DNA of 64,000 nt from Niastella sp. (GCA_017744515.1 JAGIBF010000018.1:18189-82188), one strand, 5' to 3'. Shown: positions 9,601 through 18,034, counted from the stretch's first letter. The notes: generated by a model not told the origin, from the sequence alone. A program made the numbers and translations.

Positions 9601-11794
9601 GCACGATGCGATCTATGAGGCCGGCTCCGAAGCAAATAATATACGGGCGAGCAATACAGTAGTAGCTATGCAGCAATGGCCGGCCGACTTGTCCGTGACA
9701 CAAGTAGATGCTGCCGGTTCGGTGGGGTCGGGTAAACTATCCAGTGTAAGCTGGACAGTGAAGAACCTGAGCAACGTCACAGGTTACTATTATGGATATT
9801 GGTATGATGGTATCTTTATTTCGAAAGATACCGTATGGGATGCCCAGGATAAATTCATTACCGATAAGATCATTTACGGGCCTTTGCAGAAAGATAGCAG
9901 CTACAGTACACAACTGGAATTTAAGATACCCGATGGCTTTTCCGGTACCTACTACCTCCTGTTGGTGTCGGACCATACCGACCTGCAAAAAGACCGTGTA
10001 CGGCACAACAACTACAAGATCATACGGGATGTGAACGGCGTGGTGAAACCGCTGGAGGTGACACTTACACCGCCGCCGGACCTGGTAGTAACTTCGGTTA
10101 CTGCACCTTCCGTCAGCAATGCATCGCAGCCTGTCAACCTGCAATGGTCGGTAAAGAACAATGGAGTAGGTACGGCGCTTACCGGCTGGACCGACCGCTT
10201 CTACCTGTCGCGTGATGCGGTGCTGGATGACAACGATGTGTTACTTGGTCAGGCGGCCCATCGTGGCAACCTGGCGCCCGGCGCTTCCTATTCGGATAGC
10301 CTGATGACTAAAATACCAGCTACCGCCCTGGGCAATTACTTCCTGTTGCTGAAAACAGATGTGAACGATGTTATTTATGAGCACGAGGGCGAAGGAAACA
10401 ATACTACAGTAGCCGGCAACCTGTTTATAACGCAGGCAGAACCATCAGACCTGATCGTTAAGAACGTCATCATGCCCGCTGAAGTGATAACCGGCGATTC
10501 GGTAACCGTGCAATGGACGCTTGCCAATATTGGTGAGAACCCTGCATCAGGTGAGTTTGCCGAAGGTATCTACCTGTCACGCGATTCCTTGTGGAGCAAT
10601 GATGATGTATTGATTGCAAACCCTGTGTCCGGCATCAGGTTGGCTCCGCTGGCAGAATTGAACCGGTCTGCACGCTTCAAAGTGAAAGGCATTACACCGG
10701 GCACTTATTATGTGATCACCAGGGCCGACCTGCTGAACGATTTCCCCGAGAGCGATGAGTTGAACAATGCAGGTATCGGAACCGAATCAGTAGCCGTAAC
10801 AGTGAAGCAATTACCGGTCTCCATACTCACGGCAGATGTATTGAAAAAGGACGATGAACTGTATTACCGCCTGGATATCCCCGATTCGCTGGCAGGAGAA
10901 ACCGTCATGGTTACCCTGAAAGGTGATTCCATAACGGGTGTTAATGAGTTGTACGTTAGGTACGACAGCATGCCGACCCGCGTAGTGCATGACCTCGCTT
11001 ATCCCAATGCCATGAGCGGCAACCAGGATATTATTATTCCCGTTGCACAAAAAGGTACCTACTATATACTGGCCTACGGCGCCAGCCCGGTTAATGGCGC
11101 ACAGGATGTAAAACTGCTGGCCCGCAAGATCAACTTTGAAGTGCAACAGGTGGCTGCCAAAGAAGGAGGCAACACGGGCACGGTAACGGTTAAGATCCGG
11201 GGAGCCAAGTTCGAGGATGGTATGACGGTGCAGTTGAATGATGCCACACTGGGCGTGGTCACTGCTACCTCCGTGAAAGTGATCAACAGCACTTCGCTGT
11301 TCGCCACTTTCAACTTGCAGGGCGCCAGATTGGGAGTATACGATGTAAGGATCAGCAAACCCAATGGACAGAATGCCAGTCTGGCTGATGGCTTCACGGT
11401 AGTAGCCGGATCGGGTGGTGGATTGAGTGGAGGCAGCAGCGGTGGTGGATTCTATTGCAATGTGGTGAATGTGGGCGTAGAGCAATTGCTGGGTGTTGAT
11501 GTACAATATCCCGCCTCAACCCGCACACGCCGCGTATTCCCCATGACGATCAACTTCGGCAACTCGGGTAATGTGGATATTCCCATTCCTACCAGGATGC
11601 TGGTGAGCATGGCAGGCACACCAGTGTCGTTCCTGTCGGAAACCATCATCGACAACTTACAGGAACTGTTGATCGAGTTTAAAGAACAGGGCGGGCCGGA
11701 TAATGTATTGAGGCCGGGCGCCACGGGGTCGATTACTATTTATACACAGGCATTAACAGTGAGTGCGGGATTGCGGTTCCGCCTGATTGAATAA
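3635..11794 (+). CDS. Giant secreted multi-repeat protein (CARDB, MBG/Ig-like and TIG-like domains), 2719 aa
   Basis: Domain order by residue: signal peptide 1-27; five copies of an EYYIDTDPGFG repeat (about 32-430); a PKD-like domain near 540-610; an Ig-like domain; about five MBG-like repeats (SGLPVTYSI...GAGTVTI..QAGN, about 690-1180); a second PKD-like domain (about 1185-1265); an Fn3-like segment; eight CARDB repeats (about 1366-2390, period near 129, each opening like PDLIVSNVTV); a pre-peptidase-like beta domain; a TIG-like domain; a Gly/Ser linker near 2590; and a last beta domain ending in LRFRLIE. It is a long extracellular fibre or adhesin by architecture. It has no T9SS sorting domain of its own, which is odd for so large an exported protein. 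The RHS gene starts 24 bases after its stop, so the cluster is probably an operon. Confidence 0.85.
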   Translation: MTNNRSLIRIGFLWCILLLLVHLPARSQQVSKVEYYIDTDPGIGQGTPVPVTPGTDITVSFQINISTAAVGFHKLYVRAYTAPYQVTEFGKTTTHGGWSLTTIKTFYKASLAVGSSIPVNVIKGEYFFDTDPGFNNGTNIPLTPGPEINNLSFTTDVTAITNGFHNMYARFKDANGAWSIPVVRNFYKQVFATSPQAPNIIKGEYFIDADPGFGAGINIPVTPGNDLTNVTFVADITAMTNGFHKLSARFMDANLLWGHAVVRTLYKQSLAAGNNVPPNVIGGEYYFDADPGFGRGMSIAVTPATDINNLAFITDVTSLSKGFHRLYTRFRDANGHWGLTHVKMIYKEDIGSGEALSNIVKAEYYIDTDPGFGNGHAIPLTPGVDINPLTFIVDMTQVSIGNHRVYVRALDANGKWSLTNTRTFSVEAPTELYTTLGPINDSICAGTVVRIPFTVNAPFGSNNIFTAQLSNSSGSFSNPTVIGTLNSNKSDTINATIPANFQGTGFRIRILASSPFDTSNISQPVTIRQVPQIGFGIQGANTTCMGSQTYTTGITTPGLIYTWTLTGGGTLQPNGASATVEWTTPGQYNLTLTISNECGNGTTRTLQVWAFNAPPAGVPNIYASGNSSLWSSATPGANAGVTGYQWYRNGAAIPGATNYYYSLGGVAGTYTLKYTNPCGEGPESNSITFNGVGQIQTVTFDPVIDHTFGDQPFVVRAVASSSLPVTYSIISGPATISNDTLTITGAGTVRIRAHQAGNDVYGPASVDITFVVAKAVGTVTLSSLTHTYDGTSKRPDAVTTPAGLPVRYLFDGSSTAPVNAGRYGVNGSIFSNNYEGEANDTLVIEKATQLISLERTTDKQYGSGSFNIGAVTSSGLPVTLDIITNPAGIASLAGNTITISGLGTVIITARQAGNENYLAATDVADTFDIIKANQLISFSPIATPSVIDPPFNINALSTSSLPLTYSIQTVPANGVATLQGNTITLGGTIGTVTVTATQAGNEWYLPVTATTSFQVLAAPRQSQTITFEPLSSNKTFGDSAFRLQATASSGLPVQFGLITGPVVLKNDTVIITGAGIVTIEAYHPGNEMYNPASARQTFTVNKAIQTIAFAPINDAAAGTVVTINAQSSALLPLTYSIQEGFGTLQGNHLKITGAGPIRVRAAQAGTSNYHPASEEITFCALPAATDTVYGFRSVCIGSQTYRVPAVAGTTYEWQLSGGGTLSATTGTSVSVNWTTLGSYTLTVVSKAACGNSDGTSVTVQVIDPVTPGAITNIIPANNTTIQKIPITISWAPATNALVYDLYIWGSGDPVPAEPSQKDLTQIGYIIDQHLLPGLAPGKVYNWKVVARNSCRSTESAVMSFSISDLPNLIVQDALLPASAFSGRSIDVALQVKNAGNAGTGEITWYDKVFISADTVFNPSIDDLVGGKANVSTLQPGEAYLNTISVQLPENLIGTYYLFVQTDGYTQVSELNETDNMTFRPLVINLTPPPDLQVTSVVTVGDAFSADDIQVTFKVQNKGAGATKPDSKWRDVVYLSTEQVLDSANAIQVGVAHKTGPLLPDSSYTQQIAVRLPSQVFGKHYLHVATDAGRQVYEFTFENNNVRASDSLTIFLKPTPDFIVTDINAPDTIGQQEYLNVSWTVLNQGPNKPVEKEAIWADGVFISKDPVFNNRAVRLGNGVPPWERKPECFASASGGSGFCIPGIFQILMPDEIYSTAGSWKIPEEFYGTCYIYVITDLGNTVFEYQHDDNNVLRKQIEVVRPDMIVSNVTVPATAASGNTIDVTWTIKNEGLTQVPAIQRQDDIYLSRQPVLDVSKSIRAGVLSHTGTIDRGIAITKQQSIKLPDSLSGTYYVFVRADHTNAIYESNENNNIATPATIQVTASPYPDLIVSEVTLGSDILTSGQYLGINYKVSNGGAADLVGKAWRDRIYISTEPQWDPAKAKLVKETERVQSVLKNASYEVQDSVLLNMQLFADLQNYIANLYFFVFTDAHDAIYEAGSEANNIRASNTVVAMQQWPADLSVTQVDAAGSVGSGKLSSVSWTVKNLSNVTGYYYGYWYDGIFISKDTVWDAQDKFITDKIIYGPLQKDSSYSTQLEFKIPDGFSGTYYLLLVSDHTDLQKDRVRHNNYKIIRDVNGVVKPLEVTLTPPPDLVVTSVTAPSVSNASQPVNLQWSVKNNGVGTALTGWTDRFYLSRDAVLDDNDVLLGQAAHRGNLAPGASYSDSLMTKIPATALGNYFLLLKTDVNDVIYEHEGEGNNTTVAGNLFITQAEPSDLIVKNVIMPAEVITGDSVTVQWTLANIGENPASGEFAEGIYLSRDSLWSNDDVLIANPVSGIRLAPLAELNRSARFKVKGITPGTYYVITRADLLNDFPESDELNNAGIGTESVAVTVKQLPVSILTADVLKKDDELYYRLDIPDSLAGETVMVTLKGDSITGVNELYVRYDSMPTRVVHDLAYPNAMSGNQDIIIPVAQKGTYYILAYGASPVNGAQDVKLLARKINFEVQQVAAKEGGNTGTVTVKIRGAKFEDGMTVQLNDATLGVVTATSVKVINSTSLFATFNLQGARLGVYDVRISKPNGQNASLADGFTVVAGSGGGLSGGSSGGGFYCNVVNVGVEQLLGVDVQYPASTRTRRVFPMTINFGNSGNVDIPIPTRMLVSMAGTPVSFLSETIIDNLQELLIEFKEQGGPDNVLRPGATGSITIYTQALTVSAGLRFRLIE
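3729..4915 (+). repeat. Five-copy protein repeat, EYYIDTDPGFG type
   Basis: Five units of about 80 residues (the first about 91) begin near 3729, 4002, 4242, 4482 and 4722. Each has the order [EY][YF][FI]D[TA]DPGFG, TPG.DI, GFH.LY.RF.DANG.W and ends in FYK or similar. I do not recognise the family. The regular Asp pattern (DTDPG.G.G) suggests a calcium-binding turn, which is inference. Confidence 0.8.
7732..10805 (+). repeat. Eight tandem CARDB-type repeats
   Basis: Eight units of about 129 codons inside the giant gene. Each begins P-D-L-I/V-V-x-x-V, continues with a VSW.V.N.G block and a D.iYlS.D block, and ends with YYL.V..D....YE.NE.NN. CARDB domains are beta-sandwich spacer modules found in secreted bacterial and archaeal proteins. 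The regular array implies a rod-like stalk. Confidence 0.85.
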
Positions 11795-11818
11795 ACTAAC
11801 TATACCAGGCATCAAGAT

Positions 11819-14800
11819 ATGAACACGAAAAAACATTGGCTATGGTTATTGCTGCCCCTGCTGCTGGTGCTTGCCGCCAACAGTGAGGCGCAAAATGTGA
11901 CCAGGCCCAACATTGAAGGCCCTGCGGGATGGCAGGTAAACAGTTATACCGGCAGCCTTTTCAGCAAAAGGCAGGATATGCTGATCCCCGGCAGAGGATT
12001 GCCGTTGGATGTAACTTTTATCTATAACAGTTCAGACCGCAACTGGGATGGTGGCTTTGGACATGGCTGGAACTTTACCTACAACTGGTATTATGAAACC
12101 GATAGCCTGGGTATTGTACTGTACCGGGGCGATGGCCGCGAAGACCTTTTCCAAACCACGGGTAATGGTTTCAAAGCACCAAAGGGCGTATTTGATCAGT
12201 TCTCGGAATACGAAGCCGGCAAGTATAAGTTGGTGACCAAAGAGAAGACGACCTACTTTTTTGAGGATGGAGCACATAAAAAGCTCACCCGCATTCGTGA
12301 GCGGAATGGCAATGAGTTGGTATTGGGTTACAATCAGGGGCGTATCGCCACCATTACGGACGGCGCACAACGTGTGCTGCGCTTTACCTGGAGCAACAAC
12401 CACCTGAGCGGCATTACAGCTGAGGCGGCAACACCCGCCCGCACCCTGCAGTATTTCTATAATACCTCCAACAACCTCACCACCGTTAAAGACCCGCTGG
12501 GTAATACGACCACGTACAACTATGCCATCAACCGGGCCATCAGCAGCACGCGCGATCGAAATGGCAATGCCTTGAATGTGGTATACAACAGCAGTAATGC
12601 TGTGATCAAGCTGATATCCTGCGAACAGGAGCAAACGATCAGCTACAACAGCGGGCAACGTAAGACCTATTCCACCCTCAAGAATGGCAGCCAGCAGGTG
12701 GTTACCGTATTTGAGTTTGATGAGCAGGGCAGGCTGGTACAAAGAAGCGGCAACTGTTGCGGGTTTAAGAACACATTTACATATGATCCCGATAACAATA
12801 TCAACAAGATTGTCGATGCTAATGGCAATACCAGCTTATTCACATACGATGTAAAAGGCAACCTGCTGGCGGAAACAGATGCACTAGGCAAAACGATATT
12901 GTATACTTACGACACTGCTTTCAGTCAGGTAGCCAGTATTACGAATAAGAACGGTAATAAAACTACCTACACCTACGATGATCGTGGTAATCTTACTGAA
13001 ACCCATTTCCCGTTGGATGTTGTTACGAAAGCTACCTATAACGCCCAGGGTGATCGTACGGCAGTTACTGATGGCAGGAATAACAGCACAACTTATACAT
13101 TCGACTCCTATGGCTATGTAGCTACCATCATCAACGCCGATGGTGGCGTGTGGACCTTTACAAGAGATGGCTGGGGTAATTTGCTATCACAGAAAGACCC
13201 GCTCAATAATACGGCAACCTATATCTACGATGCGTTGAACCGCGTAACGAAAGCTACAAACGCGTTGAATGAGGTGACGACTTATACGTACGATGCCAAT
13301 AGCAACATCTCGTCAATAACCGATGCCCGGGGCAATACCACCAGTTACATCTACGATGCGCACAACAGGCCGTTGATCGTAACAGATGCGATGGGGTATA
13401 CTACCCGCCGGGGTTATGATGCTGCGGGTAATGTAATAGCCGCGACAGATGGTAATGGGCACACTACACTATACCAGTATGATCACCTTAACCGGCTGAT
13501 CAGCGAGGCCAATGCTGTTGGAGAAACCACCCGGTACGGTTATGATGGTAATGGCAACCGTGTTACGGTGCAAAATCCCAATGGTAATACGGTTAACTAC
13601 TCATTTGATGCCCTGAACCGGCTTACAGGTATTTCAGATATACTGGGGCAAGTGGCGGTCTACACATATGACGCCAATTCCAACAGGCTCACCGAAACAG
13701 ACGGTGCAGGCAATACTACCATGCTGCAATACGACGTGCTCGACAGGTTGGTGACGAAGACTGATGCGATGGGACATGCACAGTCGTTCGTGTATGATAA
13801 GAACGATAACCTGGTACAAACAAAAAACCGGAATGGCAATACTGCTGGCTATGATTACGATGTCATGAACCGGCAAACAAGTACGACAGATGCTCTTGGG
13901 AATATTACTGCTTATACCTATGATAAGATTGGTAATCAGTTGACGATAACCGATGCTAAGAATCAGACCACTACTTATACTTACGACAAGCTGAACCGCA
14001 ATACGGTTGAACAATATGCCGACAACAGCACCCGACGCTTTACTTATGATGTGGTCGGTAATCTGCTTACCCGTACTGACCAGATAGGACGGGTAACTAC
14101 CTATGCATACGATAAACTGAATCGCCCTGTGGCGAACAACTATCCTGTGGGAGTAGACAGTTTTGCATACGATGCGGTTGGGCATATAATTAAGGCCCGT
14201 AATAGCCAGGCAACCGTTCAATTTACTTTCGATGCTGCTAATAGACTTGCCAGCGAAACTAATAATGGTAGAACTACTGGCTATGTATACAATGCTGCCG
14301 CACGCACCAGGCGGATCGTATACCCAAGTGGCAAGACAGTGGAACGGCAGATGGATGTGCGCGACCAGCTCAATACCGTCACGGATGCAGGTACTGTGTT
14401 GATTGATCTCGATTATGACCTGGCAGGCAGGATAATGAGTAAGCAATTGGGTAATGCCACAGGTGCGGTTATGACGTACAACAGCAATGGTCTGCTTACC
14501 GACCTGCGGCATAATCCCTCCCGTTTTGTGGATATTGGTATTTCCTACGATGCAGAGAACAATCCTCTGGAAGCCCAGTTTCGTCATCGTCCTGCAAATA
14601 CTGAGCAGTACCAATACAATAAACTTAATCAGCTCACGCAGTTCCGAAAAGGCAGCGGAGTTCAGAACAGTTATACATACGACAAAGTAGGTAACCGGTC
14701 GCAGACACAACAGAACAGTGCAGCAGCTACCTATGCGGTAAACAGTATGAATGCTTATAGCAGTCTAACCAATACTGCCGCTGTTGTATTTTCCTATGAT

Positions 14801-15979
14801 GATAATGGCAACCGTACTGCTGCCGGGCCCACTACATATACGTATGATGCGGAAAATCGTCTTACGGCTGTCAATAATGGCGCTACGGCAACTTATGCGT
14901 ACGACGCAATGGGGCGAAGGGTAAGTAAAACTGCAGGTGGCAAGACTACCCAATATTACTATGATGGATTACAGGTAATAGAAGAATACAACGGAACAGG
15001 AGAGTTGGAAGCCAGTTATGTGTGGGGAACTTGGATGGATGACCTGGTAACGATGGAGCGTCTGGGCGCACGTTATTATTATCATACTAATAATATTGGT
15101 TCGGTGGTGGCAGTGACCAACGCAGCCGGTAAAGTGGTAGAACGGTATGAATATGACGCTTTTGGTAAAGTAAGCGTTTACGATGAAAATTATGCAGCGT
15201 TAGCCACTTCAGCTATTGGCAATAACTACACCTTTACTGGCCGCCAGTACGAACCGGAAACCGGGCTATACTTTTACCGTGCCCGCCATTACGACCCGGT
15301 AACAGGTCATTTCCTGCAACGCGACCCATTGGGATATATAGATGGTATGGGCATGTATGCGTATGTGAGCAATATGCCCACTACAATGATCGATCCGTAT
15401 GGGACTTTTAAGATCGATTGGTGCAATAAATGGATACGTGGTGCACAATGGGGACTCGATGTCATAGGATTGGTACCGGTTTTCGGTGAATGGGCTGATG
15501 GTCTCAACGCCGGCATTTATTTAATGCAAGGCGACAAGGTAAATGCGGCGCTCAGTGCAGCAGGTATGATACCTTTTGCTGGTTGGGGAGCAACAGGCGC
15601 CAAGGTGGCCGGTAAACTTGCACGCGAAGGTGTACAACAGGGAGTGCAAGAAATTTCTCAGCAAGGAGTAAGAGGCTATAGATATATGACAGAGGGAGAA
15701 TTGCAGGCAATCCAAAAGACAGGAATGCTAAGAGGAGGAAACCCTGGTGAAACGTATTTCACTAAAGATGTGTATAAATCAGCAGCACATGCACAGGAGA
15801 GGTTAGCTTTGCCCAACACTCCGACAATAAGAGTTGAATTTGAAATAGTAAACAATCCAACGATGGTGCGAAATGGTACCAAAGTAACACCCAATTACGG
15901 AATGCCTGGCAAAGGGTCTGAATTTATGACTACTGATCAGGTCAAGGTTAAGGTGATTAATTCGCAACCGTTAAGATAG
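11819..15979 (+). CDS. Secreted RHS/YD-repeat polymorphic toxin with TreTu-like C-terminal tip
   Basis: The 1386-residue protein has a signal peptide (1-24), a DUF6531-like opening domain (about 28-105), and some 25-30 YD repeats (about 170-1080; motif YTYDANGN and relatives) that build the RHS shell. The RHS-associated core (about 1105-1195) ends in DPYG, the usual junction before the variable tip. Residues 1200-1280 form a hydrophobic helical pre-toxin segment (GLDVIGLVPVFGEWADGLN). Residues 1290-1386 are a compact toxin domain with GYRYMTEGELQAI, GGNPGETYFT, SAAHAQERLALP, RVEFEI and GSEFMT blocks. These resemble the TreTu toxins, which ADP-ribosylate elongation factor Tu, as I remember them; Arg in GYRY and Glu in GSEF could be the R and E of an R-S-E transferase site. 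The tip is more AT-rich than the shell, as expected for an exchanged module. The gene 7 bases downstream is the likely immunity gene. Confidence 0.85.
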   Translation: MNTKKHWLWLLLPLLLVLAANSEAQNVTRPNIEGPAGWQVNSYTGSLFSKRQDMLIPGRGLPLDVTFIYNSSDRNWDGGFGHGWNFTYNWYYETDSLGIVLYRGDGREDLFQTTGNGFKAPKGVFDQFSEYEAGKYKLVTKEKTTYFFEDGAHKKLTRIRERNGNELVLGYNQGRIATITDGAQRVLRFTWSNNHLSGITAEAATPARTLQYFYNTSNNLTTVKDPLGNTTTYNYAINRAISSTRDRNGNALNVVYNSSNAVIKLISCEQEQTISYNSGQRKTYSTLKNGSQQVVTVFEFDEQGRLVQRSGNCCGFKNTFTYDPDNNINKIVDANGNTSLFTYDVKGNLLAETDALGKTILYTYDTAFSQVASITNKNGNKTTYTYDDRGNLTETHFPLDVVTKATYNAQGDRTAVTDGRNNSTTYTFDSYGYVATIINADGGVWTFTRDGWGNLLSQKDPLNNTATYIYDALNRVTKATNALNEVTTYTYDANSNISSITDARGNTTSYIYDAHNRPLIVTDAMGYTTRRGYDAAGNVIAATDGNGHTTLYQYDHLNRLISEANAVGETTRYGYDGNGNRVTVQNPNGNTVNYSFDALNRLTGISDILGQVAVYTYDANSNRLTETDGAGNTTMLQYDVLDRLVTKTDAMGHAQSFVYDKNDNLVQTKNRNGNTAGYDYDVMNRQTSTTDALGNITAYTYDKIGNQLTITDAKNQTTTYTYDKLNRNTVEQYADNSTRRFTYDVVGNLLTRTDQIGRVTTYAYDKLNRPVANNYPVGVDSFAYDAVGHIIKARNSQATVQFTFDAANRLASETNNGRTTGYVYNAAARTRRIVYPSGKTVERQMDVRDQLNTVTDAGTVLIDLDYDLAGRIMSKQLGNATGAVMTYNSNGLLTDLRHNPSRFVDIGISYDAENNPLEAQFRHRPANTEQYQYNKLNQLTQFRKGSGVQNSYTYDKVGNRSQTQQNSAAATYAVNSMNAYSSLTNTAAVVFSYDDNGNRTAAGPTTYTYDAENRLTAVNNGATATYAYDAMGRRVSKTAGGKTTQYYYDGLQVIEEYNGTGELEASYVWGTWMDDLVTMERLGARYYYHTNNIGSVVAVTNAAGKVVERYEYDAFGKVSVYDENYAALATSAIGNNYTFTGRQYEPETGLYFYRARHYDPVTGHFLQRDPLGYIDGMGMYAYVSNMPTTMIDPYGTFKIDWCNKWIRGAQWGLDVIGLVPVFGEWADGLNAGIYLMQGDKVNAALSAAGMIPFAGWGATGAKVAGKLAREGVQQGVQEISQQGVRGYRYMTEGELQAIQKTGMLRGGNPGETYFTKDVYKSAAHAQERLALPNTPTIRVEFEIVNNPTMVRNGTKVTPNYGMPGKGSEFMTTDQVKVKVINSQPLR

Positions 15980-15986
15980 ATGCGTT

Positions 15987-16310
15987 ATGAATGATAAGGC
16001 GTATACAATTACTGTAGCTGAACCCTGGGACTTTGAAAGCCCTGATGGGAAAAATGTAATTCAGGGAACAATACTGTCAATCCTTACAAATCAGTTTCTG
16101 GTATTTAAGGCCAATTATATACTGAATTTCGATGGTGTAACCGGCGATACATTACTGTTAACTCCTCGTTTTAAGGAAGGTTCGTTTAATAGTACAAAAG
16201 GAGTAAGCGTGAATGGAGGAATGCTACTAATTGGATATGAAGATTCATTAAGTGAGAGTGAACTAAAAAGCAATTCGAAATTCGTTTTAATTGGAACCAT
16301 CGATGGTTGA
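15987..16310 (+). CDS. Candidate immunity protein for the RHS toxin
   Basis: A 107-residue acidic, cytoplasmic-looking protein with no signal peptide or membrane segment. It starts 7 bases after the RHS stop codon and is as AT-rich as the toxin tip. It looks all-beta: alternating strands such as QFLVFKANYILNF and KFVLIGTIDG separated by charged turns. I do not recognise the family. Position directly after an RHS tip, small size and matching composition are the usual signature of a cognate immunity gene, which would bind and block the TreTu-like domain. That role is inferred from context only. The T9SS protein gene begins 31 bases downstream. Confidence 0.7.
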   Translation: MNDKAYTITVAEPWDFESPDGKNVIQGTILSILTNQFLVFKANYILNFDGVTGDTLLLTPRFKEGSFNSTKGVSVNGGMLLIGYEDSLSESELKSNSKFVLIGTIDG

Positions 16311-16341
16311 GTAGAAGACAAAAAAGAACAAAAGGTTGAAT

Positions 16342-17982
16342 ATGAAAAATATTACCATAAAAGTATTGTTCTCATTGCTGATGCTAACAGCGTCTCTTGC
16401 TGTTAGCGCCCAATGCGACGATGGCGGCAATCAGAACGGTGGGCACGGCACCGGTGGTGAGCGTGGGAAGGGGGGCAGCATATTAGATGATATTACCAAC
16501 TTCCTCGAATGGTTCATCCGTGGCGTGCACTCAGCCGACCCCAATGATATCTTGGGGCCTGAAGGGTATGAAGTACCCAAATGGGTGTCGATCAATGACC
16601 GGCTGGAATACCGTATCCGCTTTGAGAACAATCCGCAGTTTGCTACAGCGCCAGCTCAAAACGTATACGTCAACCTGCCCGTACATCCCAATATCAACAT
16701 CAACAGCGTACGCCTCGGCAGCTTCGGATTTGGAAAGTATACCTTCCCGGTGCCTGAGAACACCTCTTATTACACTACCCGCCTCGATATGCGCGATTCA
16801 CTGGGGCTGTTTGTAGACCTTACGGCCGGCATAGACATTACCAAACATGAAGTATTCTGGATATTCAAGTCCATCGATCCGCGTACCGGCCAGGCGCCCA
16901 CTGATGCCATGGCAGGTTTTCTGCCGGTGAACGATACGGCCATTACACGCTTCAACGACAGCATTCCCAAACCCGGTGAAGGATTTGTGAACTTCCTGGT
17001 GACCTCTAAAAGAGGTTTGCAGACAGGCGACACGGTAGCTGGCAAAGCCGTGATCGTATTCGATACCAACGAAGAAATACCTACCAACACCTGGACCAAT
17101 ACCATCGACGCAGTAGCGCCTGCCAGCCGCATCAACCTCGCTACGGTGCAAAGCGATACCATCACCTTACATTGGGCCGGACAGGATGATGCCCGCGGCA
17201 CCGGTGTGCGCGAATATGCTTTGTATGTATCTGAAAACGGAGGCGTGTTCACCCTGTTCAGGAACAGGATAAGAGGAACGTCTGCCACCTTTACCGGCAA
17301 TCCGGGTAACAGCTATTGCTTTTTTACCCTTGCTTCTGATCAGGTAGGTAACCTCGAAGGATTAAAAACAACCGGTGATCTGTGCGCACGGCTGGAGTCG
17401 GGTTCTGCATTACCGGTAAATTGGTTGTATTTCCGGGGCAATCGCAAAGAACCAGATGTAGTGCTGAACTGGGCCACTGCCACAGAAAGCAATGCAAAGG
17501 AATTTGTGATAGAACGCTCTCTCAACGGCAGTGTTTATACTACTATTGGCAAGTTGCCGGCAGCGGGCAATAGCACGCAGGTGAGCAGGTATGAATACAT
17601 CGACCGTAATGCACTTGAGCTGTCGACGAAAAAATTGTATTACCGTTTAAGACAGGTGGACCTCGATAACCGGCATTACAATTCAAGTACCGTAGTCATT
17701 CCTGTGTCCAAAGACCAGTTGGAGCCGGAAATAAAAGTATATCCCAATCCTTTCAGCCAGGCTATTACGGTGCTGATCAATTCGGACAGTGAATTTGGAG
17801 CGAAAGATAGAGTAGGACTATATACGACCGATGGCAAATTGCTTCACCAGCGTAGCTTGATGGGCGTACAGCGTGGCGCACCGTTCACGCTCAATAACCT
17901 GCCTCAGTTGGCAAATGGCGTATACATCCTTAAGACAGAGATCAACGGAAAAACAACAACGGTAAAAGTTATTAAACAATAA
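16342..17982 (+). CDS. DUF7619-type secreted protein with T9SS type A sorting domain
   Basis: I start this at the ATG at 16342 (546 residues); a TTG two codons earlier is also open. Residues 1-25 are a signal peptide. About 50-240 is the conserved module SADPNDILGPEGYEVPKW...RIRFENNPQFATAPAQ seen near the C terminus of giant CARDB-type surface proteins. About 255-340 is an Fn3-like domain, and about 355-455 the WATATESN..FVIERS beta domain. The last 75 residues (VYPNPFSQAITV...GVYILKTEINGK) are a type IX sorting domain, directing export through the outer membrane and cell-surface attachment. The protein carries the sorting signal that the giant CARDB protein and the RHS toxin lack. It is the last plus-strand gene of the cluster. 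Confidence 0.88.
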   Translation: MKNITIKVLFSLLMLTASLAVSAQCDDGGNQNGGHGTGGERGKGGSILDDITNFLEWFIRGVHSADPNDILGPEGYEVPKWVSINDRLEYRIRFENNPQFATAPAQNVYVNLPVHPNININSVRLGSFGFGKYTFPVPENTSYYTTRLDMRDSLGLFVDLTAGIDITKHEVFWIFKSIDPRTGQAPTDAMAGFLPVNDTAITRFNDSIPKPGEGFVNFLVTSKRGLQTGDTVAGKAVIVFDTNEEIPTNTWTNTIDAVAPASRINLATVQSDTITLHWAGQDDARGTGVREYALYVSENGGVFTLFRNRIRGTSATFTGNPGNSYCFFTLASDQVGNLEGLKTTGDLCARLESGSALPVNWLYFRGNRKEPDVVLNWATATESNAKEFVIERSLNGSVYTTIGKLPAAGNSTQVSRYEYIDRNALELSTKKLYYRLRQVDLDNRHYNSSTVVIPVSKDQLEPEIKVYPNPFSQAITVLINSDSEFGAKDRVGLYTTDGKLLHQRSLMGVQRGAPFTLNNLPQLANGVYILKTEINGKTTTVKVIKQ

Positions 17983-17989
17983 GCTTAAC

Positions 17990-18034
17990 AATGATCCTGT
18001 GCAGGCTGACCACAGCAGCTTGCTCAGGGTCATT
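17990..18034. terminator. Hairpin between convergent genes
   Basis: A 10-bp inverted repeat, AATGATCCTG (17990-17999) and CAGGGTCATT (18025-18034), has one G-T mismatch and is followed by ATTTATA. It lies between two converging transcription units and probably ends both. Confidence 0.6.

Noticed and set aside
13634..14710. Long minus-strand open frame opposite the RHS repeats
   Set aside because: Caused by the repetitive YD codons; low-complexity, Cys/Ile-rich translation with no domain.
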